From Branchinecta lynchi (Eukaryota; Arthropoda; Branchiopoda; Anostraca; Branchinectidae): a stretch of 64,000 bases of DNA. The DNA is taken from contig JAKZAP010000021.1 of assembly GCA_023053575.1 (NCBI GenBank), positions 14,632,212-14,696,211 on the forward strand. Direction: 5' to 3'. Shown one piece after another: positions 1 through 12,284 of this stretch. Positions within the stretch are counted from its first letter, which is position 1; each line of letters starts with the position of its first letter. A program made the translations under genes and the position numbers. The notes beneath the pieces were generated by a model that was not told the origin of the DNA, made no database searches, and was given only the letters and a program-made list of their open reading frames with translations.

Positions 1-470
1 ATGCATTTCCTCTAAAATATAACAATTTTTCAACTGAATTTCCAAATAGAAAGATATTTGTTGCCGATTTTTGGCTTTGAAACATTGTAGCGCCTAAGAA
101 ATCACAGTTTTCAAAGTGGCCAAGAGGCCACTGGCATGCACCCTTCCTTTTCCTATTTGAATGCGCTTAATTTAAGTATTTTTTGTCAAGTATTTTAATT
201 ATTTTATGTCAACCTTTTTGAGCCTTTTTGCCCCTTTCCATTAGGATAGGGATCGACTAAAATAAGGCACGGCAGGACATGGTTTAGGAGGCACGAGTAG
301 AAGGCCTCAGGTGTAGGTCCTGGTGTAGGAGGTGTTGACTAAACCTCAGCCTATTATCGGCGGCCCGTGACATCACATGAGAAATCTATATTTTCCTTTT
401 ACTAACGGCATTGATTGACCCTAGAACGGTTTAAACGCGTCCGGCGCCTCGGTGGCCGCTCGGCTCTTTA

Positions 471-628
471 CACTGTAAAAGAAAATCTTGCAGTATTTCC
501 TACTGGGATTAATCTTATCTTTATTGAGATAAGATTACCCCTGATTCGGATTAATTTTACCTCAATAGAGATAAGATTAATCTCAGTAGCAAATACTGTA
601 TCCTTATTCGGAGAAATGTATTACAGTG
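471..628. mobile_element. CACTGTAAAA foldback MITE, copy 1
   Basis: Starts CACTGTAAAA and ends ACAGTG, flanked by TA on both sides. The interior is a long palindrome around CAGTATTT.CTACTGGGATT and its mirror AGTAGCAAATACTG. The TA duplication suggests a Tc1/mariner-type origin. Nested in the 331-1302 element. Other copies: 26820, 29057, 39588, 40021, 54495. Confidence 0.75.
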
Positions 629-683
629 TATATATATGGGTGTGAGAGGGGTTGGTTTACCCCTTGGTAAAAGAAGAAAATAT

Positions 684-786
684 TTGGGTAAAGTTAGGGT
701 TAAAACTGATCCTTACTCTTGCCCCATGTGTGGATGTGATAATGAAAGTATGATTCGTTTTGTGGGAGAGTGTGAGGAATTGAATT
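684..786 (+). pseudogene. Non-LTR retrotransposon C-terminal zinc-knuckle fragment
   Basis: The plus frame reads YSCPMCGCDNES...GECEEL, resembling the CxxC...C cysteine motif found after the reverse transcriptase domain of many non-LTR elements. It is cut off after about 34 codons by another repeat starting with ATTCA repeats near 780. Call rests on motif resemblance only. Confidence 0.4.
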
Positions 787-1379
787 CAATTCAATTCAAT
801 TCATTTATTTGTATCCGCGAAAGCTGGCGAGTAGAACAAAATATAATAAAATTCATACAATCGGTCTACAGACTAGTAACTAGACCATATACTTTCATAA
901 AAACTCTACGTCATGAAAAACGTACATTTATAAAACTCTGTCTCATGGGTGGAGACAAGAGTTGTTTGGAGTGAGAGCATGTGGGAGTGAGTGGATAACT
1001 GAGAGAATGAAAGAGAAAAGTTATCCGGGCTATTCAACTATCTGGAAGGTTCCTCCGAATAGGGTTAGCACACAGGGAAAATTGTATATCCGTGTAAATT
1101 TAAATATTGGCATAGTGTTCTTGTTATATATTTTTTCTTTTGTTGTTGTGGTGCAATGGGCCTTGTTGGCTTTTATGCATTAAATATCTTTCTATCTATC
1201 TGTAGATACTGCAATATTAACTGAATGGAACTTCCTATTTCTTTCATGACGTCACAAAAACGTCACGGGCCGCGAATAATAGTCTGAGTCAGAGTCAACA
1301 CCGTGTAGAAGGCCTCAGCCATCTGAGATTTATTCTACTGATCTGTCGGTCAATCTTGGCAAGGGTCCTCTTCAGGATC

Positions 1380-1920
1380 AGGGGGAGGGGGAGGACGAGC
1401 CTGCGCCCACAATCACTTTGTGCTGAAAGATACCTCCCTTTTCGACGAATTCTGAACCCGAAGACAGCCGACCAAAAAGAGCATGGGACTCCAAAAGCGA
1501 AGCGACTATAGGCGTATTCTCGCCGTTCCCCGAGGACTCCTTTTGATGAGTCCCTGCGTTTTTGTTTGTCCCAGGGACTCGCTCCCCGTATTCTCGCGAG
1601 TCCCCAGGAACAGGAAATGCTCCGGTTATCATCACCATCATCAAAAAGGACTCCCTTTCAGATTCGAAGGTCAAATTTTACTGGTGCTGGTGCAACGTAA
1701 AATTAACTAAAACAATCAGAGGAAACAAAACCAAAAATAAAGTGGATCCAGACTAATTTCGTCAACTGCATATTTTTTTTTTCGAACCAAATCCATTTTG
1801 GAAGCATTCCCTGTGTTCTCATTATTTTCGGTACTCGGAGTCCACGTAGAGTGACTCCCCCTATTCTCGCCGTTCCCCTTGATTCCCCGAAGAGTCCTCG
1901 GGGACGGTGAGAATACCCCT
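1380..1920. repeat. GACTC-rich dispersed repeat
   Basis: Rich in GGGACTCGC and GAGTCCCC blocks, with an ATCATCACCATCAT run and CTTTCAGA. The same string order recurs at 58600-58740, so this is a dispersed element. No open frame of note. Class unknown. Confidence 0.45.
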
Positions 1921-2002
1921 TATCTCTGATATTTGAAAAAGCGGCGAGATTTCCGGAGCCATGTCAGTGCTAACCAATCCCCAGCATGTTTCTTCTACTT
2001 AC

Positions 2003-5000
2003 TGTGTTGTGGATAGGAATATGCATTACTTCCACATAATACAGGGACTGACGTCGTAGAAGAGAGGCCGGTGTAGACTGTGAACTGGTCGACGAGACAG
2101 TTAGTTGCTGTAGTTATAGCTGTTGCGTCTGGACCAACCAAAGTCATACTTAAGAAGTCAATCCTGGGAAAGCAAAAAAAAACATTAAAGGACCCTCGCA
2201 CTATTTACTCTTCAACTTACAGTATTTTAAAATAGTTGAATAATTCGTAATTAAATCATAAATTTTGAATTTGAAGGGTTAAAACTAGGCTTTTGGACAA
2301 ATAACCCATGCTTTTGGCTGTTTTAAGCCTTTTCCGAGACCCGTGACTTCTAGCGAAAACAGGGAAACAATTTGCATAACCGGTTTTTCTGATGAAAAAC
2401 TTCTTGCATACAACCGTCGCCAGCGTGATAAACATCGAGGGTAGCAAAACACGTCAAGTGAGAAAATCAGCGTGGTTTGTTAGAGGGGTTAGAATGTACC
2501 GTACGAAATGGGGGTCTCCGGGTTCAGAAATATATGGAGTGATTATCGAAGTAGGTTGCGTTAGTATTATAGGAAAGACAGGTCCTTCAAGGAAGGACTT
2601 TATTTGTTATTTAAGGAAGGACTTTATTTCTTTTTTTGAAGATGCAAAAAAAAATTAGACTTTATTTGAAACGGTGGACCTGGAGTCGAATTCTGGTCGC
2701 AAGAAGGAAAGGCCGTCCTCGTATTTAGTTGGATTGGCAAATCAACGCACTGATGATGAAATTCTATTTATTACTGCAAAGAAAAGGGAAATGGCGAAGT
2801 ACAGAGAAGGAAAAAAAAAATTAGACTGAGCTTTCAATAACGGAGTAAACACAAAAGGTCAAAAACATAAACAAAAAGAAAAGAGACAAATCGGTTCTAC
2901 AAATTTTCATCCTAGATGGAACGCGGAGAAATGGTCAAGGGCAGAATCGTGGAGGTCCTGGGTAATGGAAGAGTCACGGGCACTCAGAAACCAAATCGGC
3001 CACTCTGTCACTTCCCGAAGTTTAAAAAATGCCGTTCTGATATAAGTGTTATAAGAGTGATTCACTACCGTCAACCGGGAGTGCGAAAAGAGGTTTGGAC
3101 CAGACCACCCGCCGCGTCCTGTTCTTTTCCCGATTTATCTTGGTACCCGTCCTGGACTGTCTGCAACCTGTCTTACAGAAACTCGCCACTGGCTCTGTCC
3201 ATTGTAAAGAGTCACGGTGAGGATCCGTCCACATCCGTCTTATGATGTGGGCAAACGATCAGGTTCTCGGCCGGATTTTATCATGACCTTGTAAAGTCCC
3301 AACAAGAAACTGATGAACGATATCAATCCACCGCGAGGACCTGATCCTGATACAGTATTAGTTTGGCAAAAGATAGCAAAGATGTATCAAAACAGTATTT
3401 ATATTGATCCTTCCAAATATGATTTTGAATTTCAAAACAAGCCTGTAGGAGAATGACGTCTTTCAAGCAATCTGCCATTTTTAATTTCTTCTTTTCGGCA
3501 ATGGCTTACCTTAGTAGTTCCAAACATTTCAAGCATAGGGACAGACGCATAGAGGTACCACAAATCCGAAAGGTTAAGTTAATCAGATGAAAACCATAAT
3601 TTATGGACAGCGAACGAACGGAGTAACGTATTTTTGTCGGGTTTTCAGGCATATTTAAGTGAATACGTGAAGCGTAACTAGGCTGTCAGGTCTTCGCCGT
3701 TTTCGGTTAAATTTTAATGTTACGAATTCGAAAATTCGCTTTGATTCATCGATTTGCACCAGTATATCGACGAAGTATATGAAGTAATCTATCTAAAACG
3801 CTCACCTAATTTGACATATTGACGTAGAACATTTCTGAACCGTTGTCACACACTGCATGGCGTTGGTGTTCGCCGACGGATAGTTCGGGTTCTGCCAGTA
3901 GGTGCAGTTCTTTGTAATCGTGGAACCGCAAGTACGGGTGAACACTTAAACAAAAAAATGAGACATTAAGAATCAGGACAGTACAACTTGCCGCAGGAAC
4001 AAATACACTTCGTAGCATCGAGAACACAGCATGTATGAGCTGCTTGTCTTATAGACAAGACAAGACATCATCTGGCAACGTCGTTTAAGGATTGACAGCC
4101 ATTCAAGCTTGGTCATGTCCGCGCAGACGAGTTGAGTGTCAGCAGGCATGTGTCTGTGACAAATAATCCTGTATACAAGATATGTGATACTGCATTTTCT
4201 GTTGATTCAGGAGTAAACATTCCGAAGAGGTTAGAAAAGCACAAAATAATACCCATCGTTGGGGTTGAGGGGAGGGCAAATCGAAGAAATACTTACGGAT
4301 ACAGCAGACCCCAAACCCCGACGCGCATGTTCCAGAATACGAGCCACCAGCTGTATTACACTCGGCAGCAGTGAGACATGTCCCATTGAACGTGCTGTTT
4401 GAAGAACACATCGAGTTGCTGAATCGGACTATCGTGAACAGTGACAGAACTGAAAAACAAGAACTTCAGCTGTCAAATATTAATTCGTGCTAACTATGCT
4501 GTGTAGAAAGCACCAACGCAGAAAGGGCTTGCAGAACGACTGGGGTTATGAGGTATTTTATTTATTTATTTATTTGTGACCCGCTTATTGGATAACAGCG
4601 GAGTTTGAGTAAATTACACAAAGTAAAATACACGTAGATAAATATTCTTTGAGCCCAAGCTGACTTTGAAACATATATTCAAACAATATTTACAACGGAT
4701 ACACGTCAGCTACGATTCTTCATCATTGTTGCCAGGTTGCCGGGACCCAAAATCCCTTTAGTTGACCGGAAAAAGCACTTTCAGATGCCAAAGATCACTA
4801 CATAACTTTGTTCTTCCCCGATTCTTGAATAAACAGAAAACGTGGGAAATTCGCGGTTGAATTTTAGAAACTGCTGCTATAACAAAGCGCAGTATTTGAG
4901 TAGCACATTGAAATTCGGGATTTCTGGGGCAATGATAGGGTTGTCTGGTTTATACTATCTATTTGGTTTACAGAAACTCGATCAGGGTACTGAATCTCCC

Positions 5001-8000
5001 AACTTGATTTATATGAAGTAATCACAAACTGTAATGTATTGGATACCATCGCAAATACAAGATCACATATCTGATGGGTTGAAGCCGAGCTGTCCAGTTC
5101 CTGCATCTGACATTAAGAATACTTCTAGCTTTTCAATCGAGAAGAACAGAACAATAAGTGGTAGAACGAGTGATGTTTTTGTCAATGGTGCTTTGAGTGG
5201 TGGCTTGCCATCAACTGTGATTGAAGGTCTGAGACACGAGTTTCGGCAATACTTCCTGACCTATCCCATACGACAATAATATACTGTTTTTGTTGTTTTT
5301 CAAATTTGATTCACAAAAATGCATGGACCAGCCAGCAAAATTGCCTGTGTTGCATGAATACAATCATTTGCAAGACACCTCTTGAAGTGATCGACTTTTC
5401 TCTTGTGAACGATAAATTACTTATACTAGTTCAAAGCTGCTCCGTTGTACAATTTGATATGTCCCCGATTAAAGCCTTTTATTAATAGTAAGAGGGCTAT
5501 TTATCTTGAAAATACATTCTAGCTGATTTAGATTCTCTGTTATCACGGATAAATGTCTCTTTTCAGAAGATCACATACGCACATACGCACGGGCAGTGCT
5601 CCTGTCTCTTCTATTTTCAAATAAATTTTATAACGCTGACATAGTAGAAAATCACCACGTAATGATAAATTTGACCAGAAAATCACTACCGCACTTTCGG
5701 TCCTCGAAATCACCACGTTTAGTGATATCACTACACCTGGCAACACTGTTCTTCATCAGCACTATTTTGGCCCTTCTTGGCAAAGGTCCTCATCAGGCTA
5801 TCAATCTTCTGGGTCAACCTCGGGAAGGAAACAAACCTGTAAATCCTGTAATAAATAACTGAAACTTCTACTAACTATAAATATCTTATTAGGGCAAATT
5901 ACTTTCAAATACCACTGTAAAAAAAAAACTAGAACTAGTCCTGAGATTTACCACGGAGCTTACTCCACGTTTCCGGCAGGGAGTAAGCTCCAGTCGGAAC
6001 GGGGTTATTAAGGGAAGAAAATTTAAGCCTCAGTCCCTTATTAACAACAAAACCTAAGTCGATCAAAATGCAGAAAAAAACATTTCCTGTCGTTGCCCCA
6101 ATCGTGCAGCAAAAACAGCAGCCGTGTAAAAAATTAAATCTCAGCACTAGTTTTTCCCTGCAGTGATTATTAAAAGTAATAGATACAGGCGAGTACTCCG
6201 TAATAGAAACGTGGAACGAGGTTATTTATTAAATAATATTTAAGTCTTCAGTCCATTATTAATAACAAAACCGAAGTTGATCAAAATACAGAAAAAACCC
6301 TTCCAATTTCATCGGTTGAATCGTGCAGCAAAAACAGCGCCGTGTCAAAAATTAAATCTCAGGACTAATGTCTTTCTTTACAGTGGTATTTGAAAGCAAT
6401 TTGCCCTAATTAGATATTTACAGTCCGTAGAAGTTACAGTTATTTATTACAGGTGTGATTCTTTCCCCGACGTTGACCCAGAAGATTGACGGCCTGACGA
6501 GGACCCTTGCCAAGAAGGGCCGAAATATCGCTGACGAAGAATCGTAGCTGACATATATCCGTTGTAAACATTGTTTGAATATTTAAAAATACACATATTA
6601 AAATACTAAACAAAACAATGTAAATAAACATGACTACATTATTTTCATATAGCTTAAAACACACTAAATAAACTTAAAATTCTAACACAGTTGCAAGCAC
6701 ATTAAACGGGTTCAGGAATAAACAAGACCAAAGGTTTCGATGGGATCCCAAAAATCTAACATTTGATTCAAACAATTGGGTCATGTCTTCGCCAATCAGT
6801 CTTGGTCAGATTCCTTGAAGATTTTTACTGTTAAAATAAAGTTCAAAAATGGATTCAGCATGTCTCCTTTGCCCCGATACCGAATCTCTAATCGATTTCA
6901 GAAACAACTTTAAGCATTTACTCAAACAATGTTTACAACGGATACGTCAGCTATGATTCAAAGTCAGCTTGGGCTCAAAGAATATTTAACTTTGAGCTTC
7001 AACCAAATTTCCAGTTTCAGCCGAATTCGTGATTAACCATTTGCCCAGCAAGAAAACTAAGTTCAGATATGGATTCAGCGGACCTCCTTACCCCCTCGAT
7101 GAATATCTTATTAGTTTATGAAAGATAGATGTTTTTACCGTAAATTCGAAACCCCTCCTCTGCCTCTAAAGATAGGACTAAAGGACCCATCTACGAACTT
7201 GACCTGTACTTTACCAGTGAATCATCAATGTACAACATCCTCGCTTGAACAACATATTTCCTCGTCTGAACATTTTATATCAACCCCTTCTACCTTAGAT
7301 TACACTAGATCTCTCCGACGTCCATAGAATAAACCTGGAATAAACAAATGAATGTCGTCATCCACGCGAAGCGCTATACTGGTTTAAGAATAAACGGGTA
7401 GGGACTGTTACAGCCGAAAATTGGTCGACACATTTTGTGTAAGGGTTTTGCCATATTCCGGCGAAAAAATAACTTTCATATACGGATTCAGCATTTCTCC
7501 TTACCCCTCAATTCAGTGTTGCCACCGGACCAAAATTAAGTTTACTGGATTCCGTGTTTTTTGTTACTAGATTCGAACAAAATTTACTAACCCGAAAAAT
7601 TTTTTTACGGCTGTCGACGCGACACGTGCATTGACATTTGGAACCCATATTACATTTCAACAATAAGGAAATACATCGAAAGACAGTTACATTTTGAGGC
7701 GCTGATTTTGAGTCACACTTCTGATCTGTAAAGAAAGCATCAAAAGTATATCCAACTATTGACTTGGTTATAAAGAGCAGAAACGTCACAAATGTAGGGC
7801 GCCTCCTCATAATATCGCTGCCAATCCTTAAAAAAAAAGAAACGACGCGAAGCGCCAATATTTTTCTAAAGACAGTCGATTTTTTCTTTAAACAGGTCAA
7901 ATTCTCTTAAAAACGGTTAGTTCGTTCGTTTTTCATCAGGGACTAAAGACCCAGCACAATGGTCAAAGAGCTCTGATCCTTGGTTTGGTTAACAGACGAA

Positions 8001-11000
8001 ATTTAGAACTGTCGCTTTGGCGTCTGCATGTGTATGGAGCTGCAGAGAGTGAGGAGCAAGAGTGGATCCTAATATCTCTGTACATTTCCTCGAAATTTGT
8101 GAAAACTGACATAACTTCTGGGTTTGATAATTTTTTTTACTAGAAATTGGGATTTTTTACTAGATTATGATGAATTTTACTAGATCCTCTGTATTTACTA
8201 GATTTTTTTTTTTTTTACTAGATCTAGGAAATTGTACTGCCGGTGGCAACAGTCAACACTGACTCATCAGCTTTTAAACAAGTTTTGGGTTACTCCTTAT
8301 TTTGAAATCCCTCACCCATCCGTAACTATAGGGCTTCAGAGCCCACCTATGAACTCGACCTTACCCTTGACATAGAATCCTCCCACTGTCACGGACAGCG
8401 CACACTAGCGACTGTACAGACGGGTTTTAGAGCTAGCAACCCTTTGCCAACTCAAGGACTGTTCTAAGGCCGCCCGAACCTCAAAAAATAAGCCCTAAAA
8501 AGAGAATGGTTAAAATACTTACTGTTTTCGAAATAGAGCTTCTTGCCTTCTTAGTCTTGTAAATTAGTAACTTGTTAACACACTTCTAGACTTTATAGTA
8601 ATTGTCACAGAACTCGAAAAGTAAACCCACATTAACTTCAAACCAATGTAACAATTTATATATTACACTTTAATACAAAAAGACTTCAATTACTACTAGT
8701 AATATGAAAGAAGATAATTTCGCACCGAATACTTTTCTACAAAACATTATATTAAACAAATAATAAGTTTAATCCATTGATTAATGTGACTTTGGTAATT
8801 AGAGTTCTGTGACAACCACCAAGGCCACCAAGTTTCATCACAATATCTCATTCCCTTCGAGAGTCATCGTCCTAACAGACAGACAGACAGACGGTCACGG
8901 ACAGGCGGACAACTTTTGCGATGCCATAGGTATCCCTCCGGCCTCCACTTACATTTTGGGATCCCATGGCTAATAAATAATTTCGTGGGCTGAGAGGGCA
9001 GGATGTCTGTGAAGGGTAATGGTGTATGTTTCCTGCGATCCTACAAATAGTGTTTGGCTCGAAAAGAGTGTTTCCGCGGTCGTTTGTATGGCGTGTGATC
9101 CACAAGTGTGTTTTCGCGACCAATAAAGATTTTGTGGCTCGAATATGACAAACAACTGTCGAGGTGACTTTGATTTTGTGGCAAGAATTCGGCGGGAAAA
9201 TTAAAATATAGAGTCAAATTAAGGCTAAGAAATAGAATTAGCTGCTTTAGCAGATAGACATAAAACTGAGAATCCTTCTAGTTTAGAATGGTAAGGACTT
9301 AAGCATGAGGTTATATTTACTGAGATTTTTATCTGGAATTTATTTTTATTTTTCAGGCACTTGAAATTACCGCCAAGAACAAAGAAAAACACAATTTTCA
9401 CCAGTTTCAACTTGTGGGAGCGGTTCTGTTTTCGTAGTGGCTGCCCGATACCCATGACTTGTAAATAAGATGTTGACAATCGGGTTGACTGTTTCATTTT
9501 TAGCACTCACAAACTAAGTAAGTCGGTCCTCTAAGATATACTGCTGGATTCGCCAGTCGTCAAAGGAACCGTCTGATTTATAAGACTAATGCAGTCTACA
9601 TCCGTAATCACTCCATTCATTCTTAAACCCGGAAACTTCGTCCGATATCTTCGAACCTCCTAACAACACCGTACGGATATTCTCACTTGCCTCGTTTCTC
9701 ATCCTTCTATGCGTATCATGCTGTCGAAGATTGTTTGCGAGAATTTCATTCATCAGAAAAAACGATTATGTAAATTTTTCTCTTTTTGGGGGCCCCAAAC
9801 GTAAGTGGAGGGATACCTATGACTTCGTAAAAGTTGTCCGTCTGTCCGTCTATCCGTCCGTCTGTCAGCGCAATAACTCCGGAAGGGAATGAGATCTCCT
9901 TGGGTTCCCCATTTCTTTCAGTAATTCGCAGTTGGTTTCCAATTTTAAAGTAAAAGACCCAGTTTTAATTTTGAGGAAAAAGATGACCAACTCTTATAAA
10001 AAAGCTTTGGTAGCCCTCCAAACCCACAACATGTACCCATTTTCTAACAAGTGAGTAATATAGTGTGGAAATAATTGTAACTTAGTTTTCGAAATCGTGT
10101 GTATTTTTTATAGTATTTATGTGTTAATGAATGGACCAGATGGTTTAGGCATAGTTCGGTTTTATACATTATTTTGTACTCCTCAATTCTGAGGGAAATA
10201 AATAAATAAATATTTTGATTTGGTTCAAAGGACAGGTCAAGTTCGTAAATGGGCTCCGTAGCTCCATGTTTGGGGGTGGGGGTTCGAATTAAGGGGCCGA
10301 CAAAATATTTTTTAGAAGCTAATGAGATAGTCTATTAATTTGAAGATGATTAGAGGTTTGATACAGGGCTAAGGAAACATGCTGAATCCGTACACGTAAA
10401 TTATTTTCTCGCCAGACTTCAGTTCGTCCGGAACTCGTCGTTTTACTTGACGTTGATTAGAGGTCCGTTACAGGGGTAAGGAGATTTGCCGAATCCGTAT
10501 ACACACAAGTTTTCTGGACATTCAGTCCTATCTTCAGTTTTATCTCAAGTTGATTAGAGGTCGAATTTAGGAGTAAAAATAATTCCTGAATTCGTCGATG
10601 AAAAATTGTTTTCTTGCAGGACAAACAGTTCACCCGGAATCCGGCAAAAACTAGATAATTTGCTAAAAGTGACAGTTTTGTCCAAAGCTGAGCTGTTTGG
10701 CCTTTTTTCAAGAAAACACCACTTTGGTCTCATTTATTTTTATTTTCAAACGGCGGAGTAGTGATAAAGACTAAAATGTTTAAGGGGCCTGACGAAGATC
10801 AGATCTCTAAAAGCCCCGATTGTCTGGATAAAATAGTAAAAGAAATGCTAAGATTTCTGGGATCTCATCGAAACCTTTGGTCTTGTTAACAGAGATCAAC
10901 CATCAAAGCCGTGGTAATTAGCTGAAAGCAGATCCTCGTTTTAAAGTAGTAAACTGTTTTAAAATACTGAACATAAAAAGTACATTGTGCGATGGGTCCT

Positions 11001-11480
11001 TTAAGAGTATGGTAGACTTTGATTTGAGAGCAGCGTTACCATCTATAGATGTTCAGATTAAACTAACTATTATTTCACACATCAGGTTAATTGCGAATCA
11101 TGGCTGATACGGTCAAAAGAAAAGACAACTATATTTTGTATTGATTTACTTTGACCCTTGTTGACAAGTGACCTGCTCAGGCTGCAGCTGGAGGAATTTA
11201 TTTATTTTATTTTTACTTGATCCGAGTCTAATACCGTCTAGGACCATAATACATAAAAAAAAAAACTTGAATTACCCTGCAAAGGAAACTGACTATCATA
11301 CTCACACTTTCCTTCCCTGAGACCTACGGGACTATCCGGCGCATCTGATTCGTTGCCTGCTGTGACAGATGGTAGCTGATTACGGCCAAGGTCTCCATGG
11401 GTGAGGTCAAAAGCTTGGACTGTACAGCACATACATATCAAAAGGCACATGGCTATCGCCAACTGGACAGTAGCTTGCAT
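2003..11480 (-). CDS. Secreted CUB-domain protein, 5' four exons (partial, runs off left edge)
   Basis: Minus-strand gene rebuilt from splice sites. Exons are 11306-11480 (58 codons plus 1 nt), 4297-4449, 3806-3944 and 2003-2163; all junctions are GT/AG and the phases join without a stop, giving 209 residues plus one base. Residues 1-23 are a signal peptide (MQATVQLAIAMCLLICMCC, then cleavage after VQA). A short linker ends in REGK and is followed by FLSLFTIVRF. A six-cysteine prodomain follows, with NGTCLTAAEC and GTCASGFGVCC motifs, then the start of a CUB-like domain (TCGSTITKN, QNPNYPSA, CQIRIDF, NCLVDQFTV, VLCG). This order is common in uncharacterised secreted crustacean and insect CUB proteins; the ligand is unknown. 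The rest of the CUB region must lie left of the window, since the last visible exon ends at a good donor in phase 1. The first intron (about 6.9 kb) is filled with repeats. Family assignment is firm; function is not. Confidence 0.85.
2195..2600 (-). repeat. Dispersed repeat family B, copy 1
   Basis: Reverse-orientation copy of a 360-400-bp unit seen also at 23300-23665 and 50812-51178, and interrupted at 9525-11012. Shared landmarks are GTAGGTTGCGTTAGTATTAT at one end, GTACGAAATGGGGGTCTCCG, the AAACCGGTTATGCAAAT stretch and a GTGCGAGGGTCC-type end. No coding potential. Lies in a CUB-gene intron. Confidence 0.65.
2640..3800. other. CUB-gene intron, no clear feature
   Basis: Contains a poly-A/retroposon-like scrap (about 2780-2880, matching 54780-54840) and short open frames with no recognisable motif. 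A 48-codon frame at 3314-3457 was noticed but has no support. Nothing else seen. Confidence 0.4.
4551..4740 (-). repeat. Retroposon 3' tail (TTTA)n with foldback end sequence
   Basis: A (TTTA)n run is followed by GTGACCCGC...GCGGAGT, matching 54030-54080, then by the GCCCAAGCTGAC and ACAACGGATACACGTCAGCT motifs that recur at 6500-6590, 6930-6975, 31690-31740 and 55015-55085. A composite of at least two dispersed repeats. Confidence 0.45.
5750..6543. mobile_element. Large foldback element with ~200-bp inverted arms
   Basis: Arms 5750-5955 and 6350-6543 are near-identical inverted copies (GGCCCTTCTTGGCAA.GGTCCTC, ATCAATCTTCTGGGTCAAC, AGGGCAAATT.CTTTCAAAT, ACCACTGTAAA). The 390-bp centre is itself an imperfect direct duplication (ATCGTGCAGCAAAAACAGC at about 6103 and 6314). 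No transposase; class unknown. Confidence 0.65.
6722..8966 (+). mobile_element. Degenerate family-1 element broken by later insertions
   Basis: Begins AACAAGACCAAAGGTTTCG TGGGATCCC-like at 6722 and ends at the family-1 TTTTGGGATCCCA near 8952-8966, with a short GACA/GACGG microsatellite at 8877-8895. The inside is split by a TIR element (7512-8256) and an unrelated block (8400-8810). Diverged from intact copies; an old insertion. Confidence 0.55.
7512..8256. mobile_element. TIR element with GTTGCCACCGG ends
   Basis: GTTGCCACCGGAC at the left is mirrored by CCGGTGGCAAC at the right, about 740 bp apart. Repeated TTTACTAGAT and TTACTGGATT motifs lie just inside each end. No transposase recognised. 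A similar GGGTTGCCAC...GGCAAC pair occurs at 13391-13696. Confidence 0.5.
9525..11012 (+). repeat. Family-B repeat split by a family-1 insertion
   Basis: Left part 9525-9782 and right part 10889-11012 together match family B (ACGCTGTCGACGG-like core, then AAAGCCGTGG..., TTTTAAAGTA, GTGCGA.GGGTCCTTTAA end). The family-1 copy at 9783-10888 sits between them, so family 1 moved after family B here. Confidence 0.55.
9783..10888 (-). mobile_element. Family-1 element, reverse copy
   Basis: The reverse strand ends in the family-1 3' end (TTTTTGGGGGCCCCAAACG, a mutated palindrome) followed by GTAAGTGGAGGGATACCTATG and (GTCC/GTCT)n. Diverged 137-bp-type units follow, and the 5' end reads ACCTTTGGTCTTGTTAAC at 10871-10888. 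Nearly full length; located in the CUB-gene first intron. Confidence 0.65.
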
Positions 11481-12276
11481 GGGAAAATCGTTTCAATCGT
11501 CAGATGTTCTCAGGGAAAAAAGTTCAGCTAGAATGGAAAAAAGCAACTTGAAATACGAGAAAACAACGCTTCAAGCACTCTCTAACAAAACCCAGGCGAC
11601 CAAAAGATGACACTCTGTGAAGGAGAAGAAGGACTCCATTCTGTTGAATCCAGGGACGGAAATAAGTCGGAAATAGACCAGTGATCCTAGGGAAGAAAGA
11701 CCCGAGAAATGTCAACCGCACCAAAACTCAAAATTGACTCAAATCCTGGGTAAGCAAATCATCAACGTTTGTCGCGGTGACACTTCGGGCTCTTCACTAA
11801 GCACACGGCGATTCTTCATCGCCACGAAGAGTTAGTCATCTAGTGTATTTGATCGATCCGCGCCAAAGAAAAATGGAATTTGCATATCGCCACCGCGTTG
11901 CAAGAAGAAGAAGAATGCATAGAAGAACAGCTTTTCCGATATTTCAATTCCTTTAAAGTTTAAGTGAAAAGGCAACTTATCTTCATATCTGATATTTGAA
12001 CACACTGAAATATTTTGACTGTTCTAAGGGATTCAAAAAAAAAATCCCCCGAGGATCTAGTAACAAAGTCCAGAGCGTCCACTGCTTGCAGGACAACACA
12101 AAATTCACCCAGACGCGGAGATTTTGAATTACAACAAAGGCCTGCATTCCAGGCTTACAGATGTCTAAGGTCGGAAAGTTTACGCTTGTAGAACGTAGGA
12201 AAATGATGTTAAGATTATGTCCAGCAAGGAATTCGACATTTAATTATAGTTTCCAACAATGGCTTACATAGGGAGG
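11481..12276. other. Upstream region of the CUB gene, no firm feature
   Basis: No clear TATA box was found above the CUB start codon. A repeat fragment at about 11735-11840 (GACTCAAATCCTG, GGCGATTCTTCATCGCC) matches 25550-25650. Nothing else recognisable. Confidence 0.4.
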
Positions 12277-12284
12277 GGTACCAC

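Larger units (their letters stand above)
331..1302. mobile_element. TIR element with 8-bp target duplication, hAT-like
   Basis: The ends are inverted repeats: GGTGTTGACT, then CTATTAT and CGGCCCGTGAC blocks at 331-380, mirrored at about 1255-1302. GTGTAGGA at 323-330 and GTGTAGAA at 1303-1310 flank it and differ at one base, consistent with an 8-bp duplication. The interior holds a nested TA-flanked MITE (471-628) and a retrotransposon scrap. No transposase was found. Confidence 0.6.

Noticed and set aside
3314..3457. 48-codon plus-strand frame (MNDINPPRGPDPDTVLVWQK...)
   Set aside because: Short, lies inside a CUB-gene intron and has no recognisable motif; could be chance or a repeat relic.
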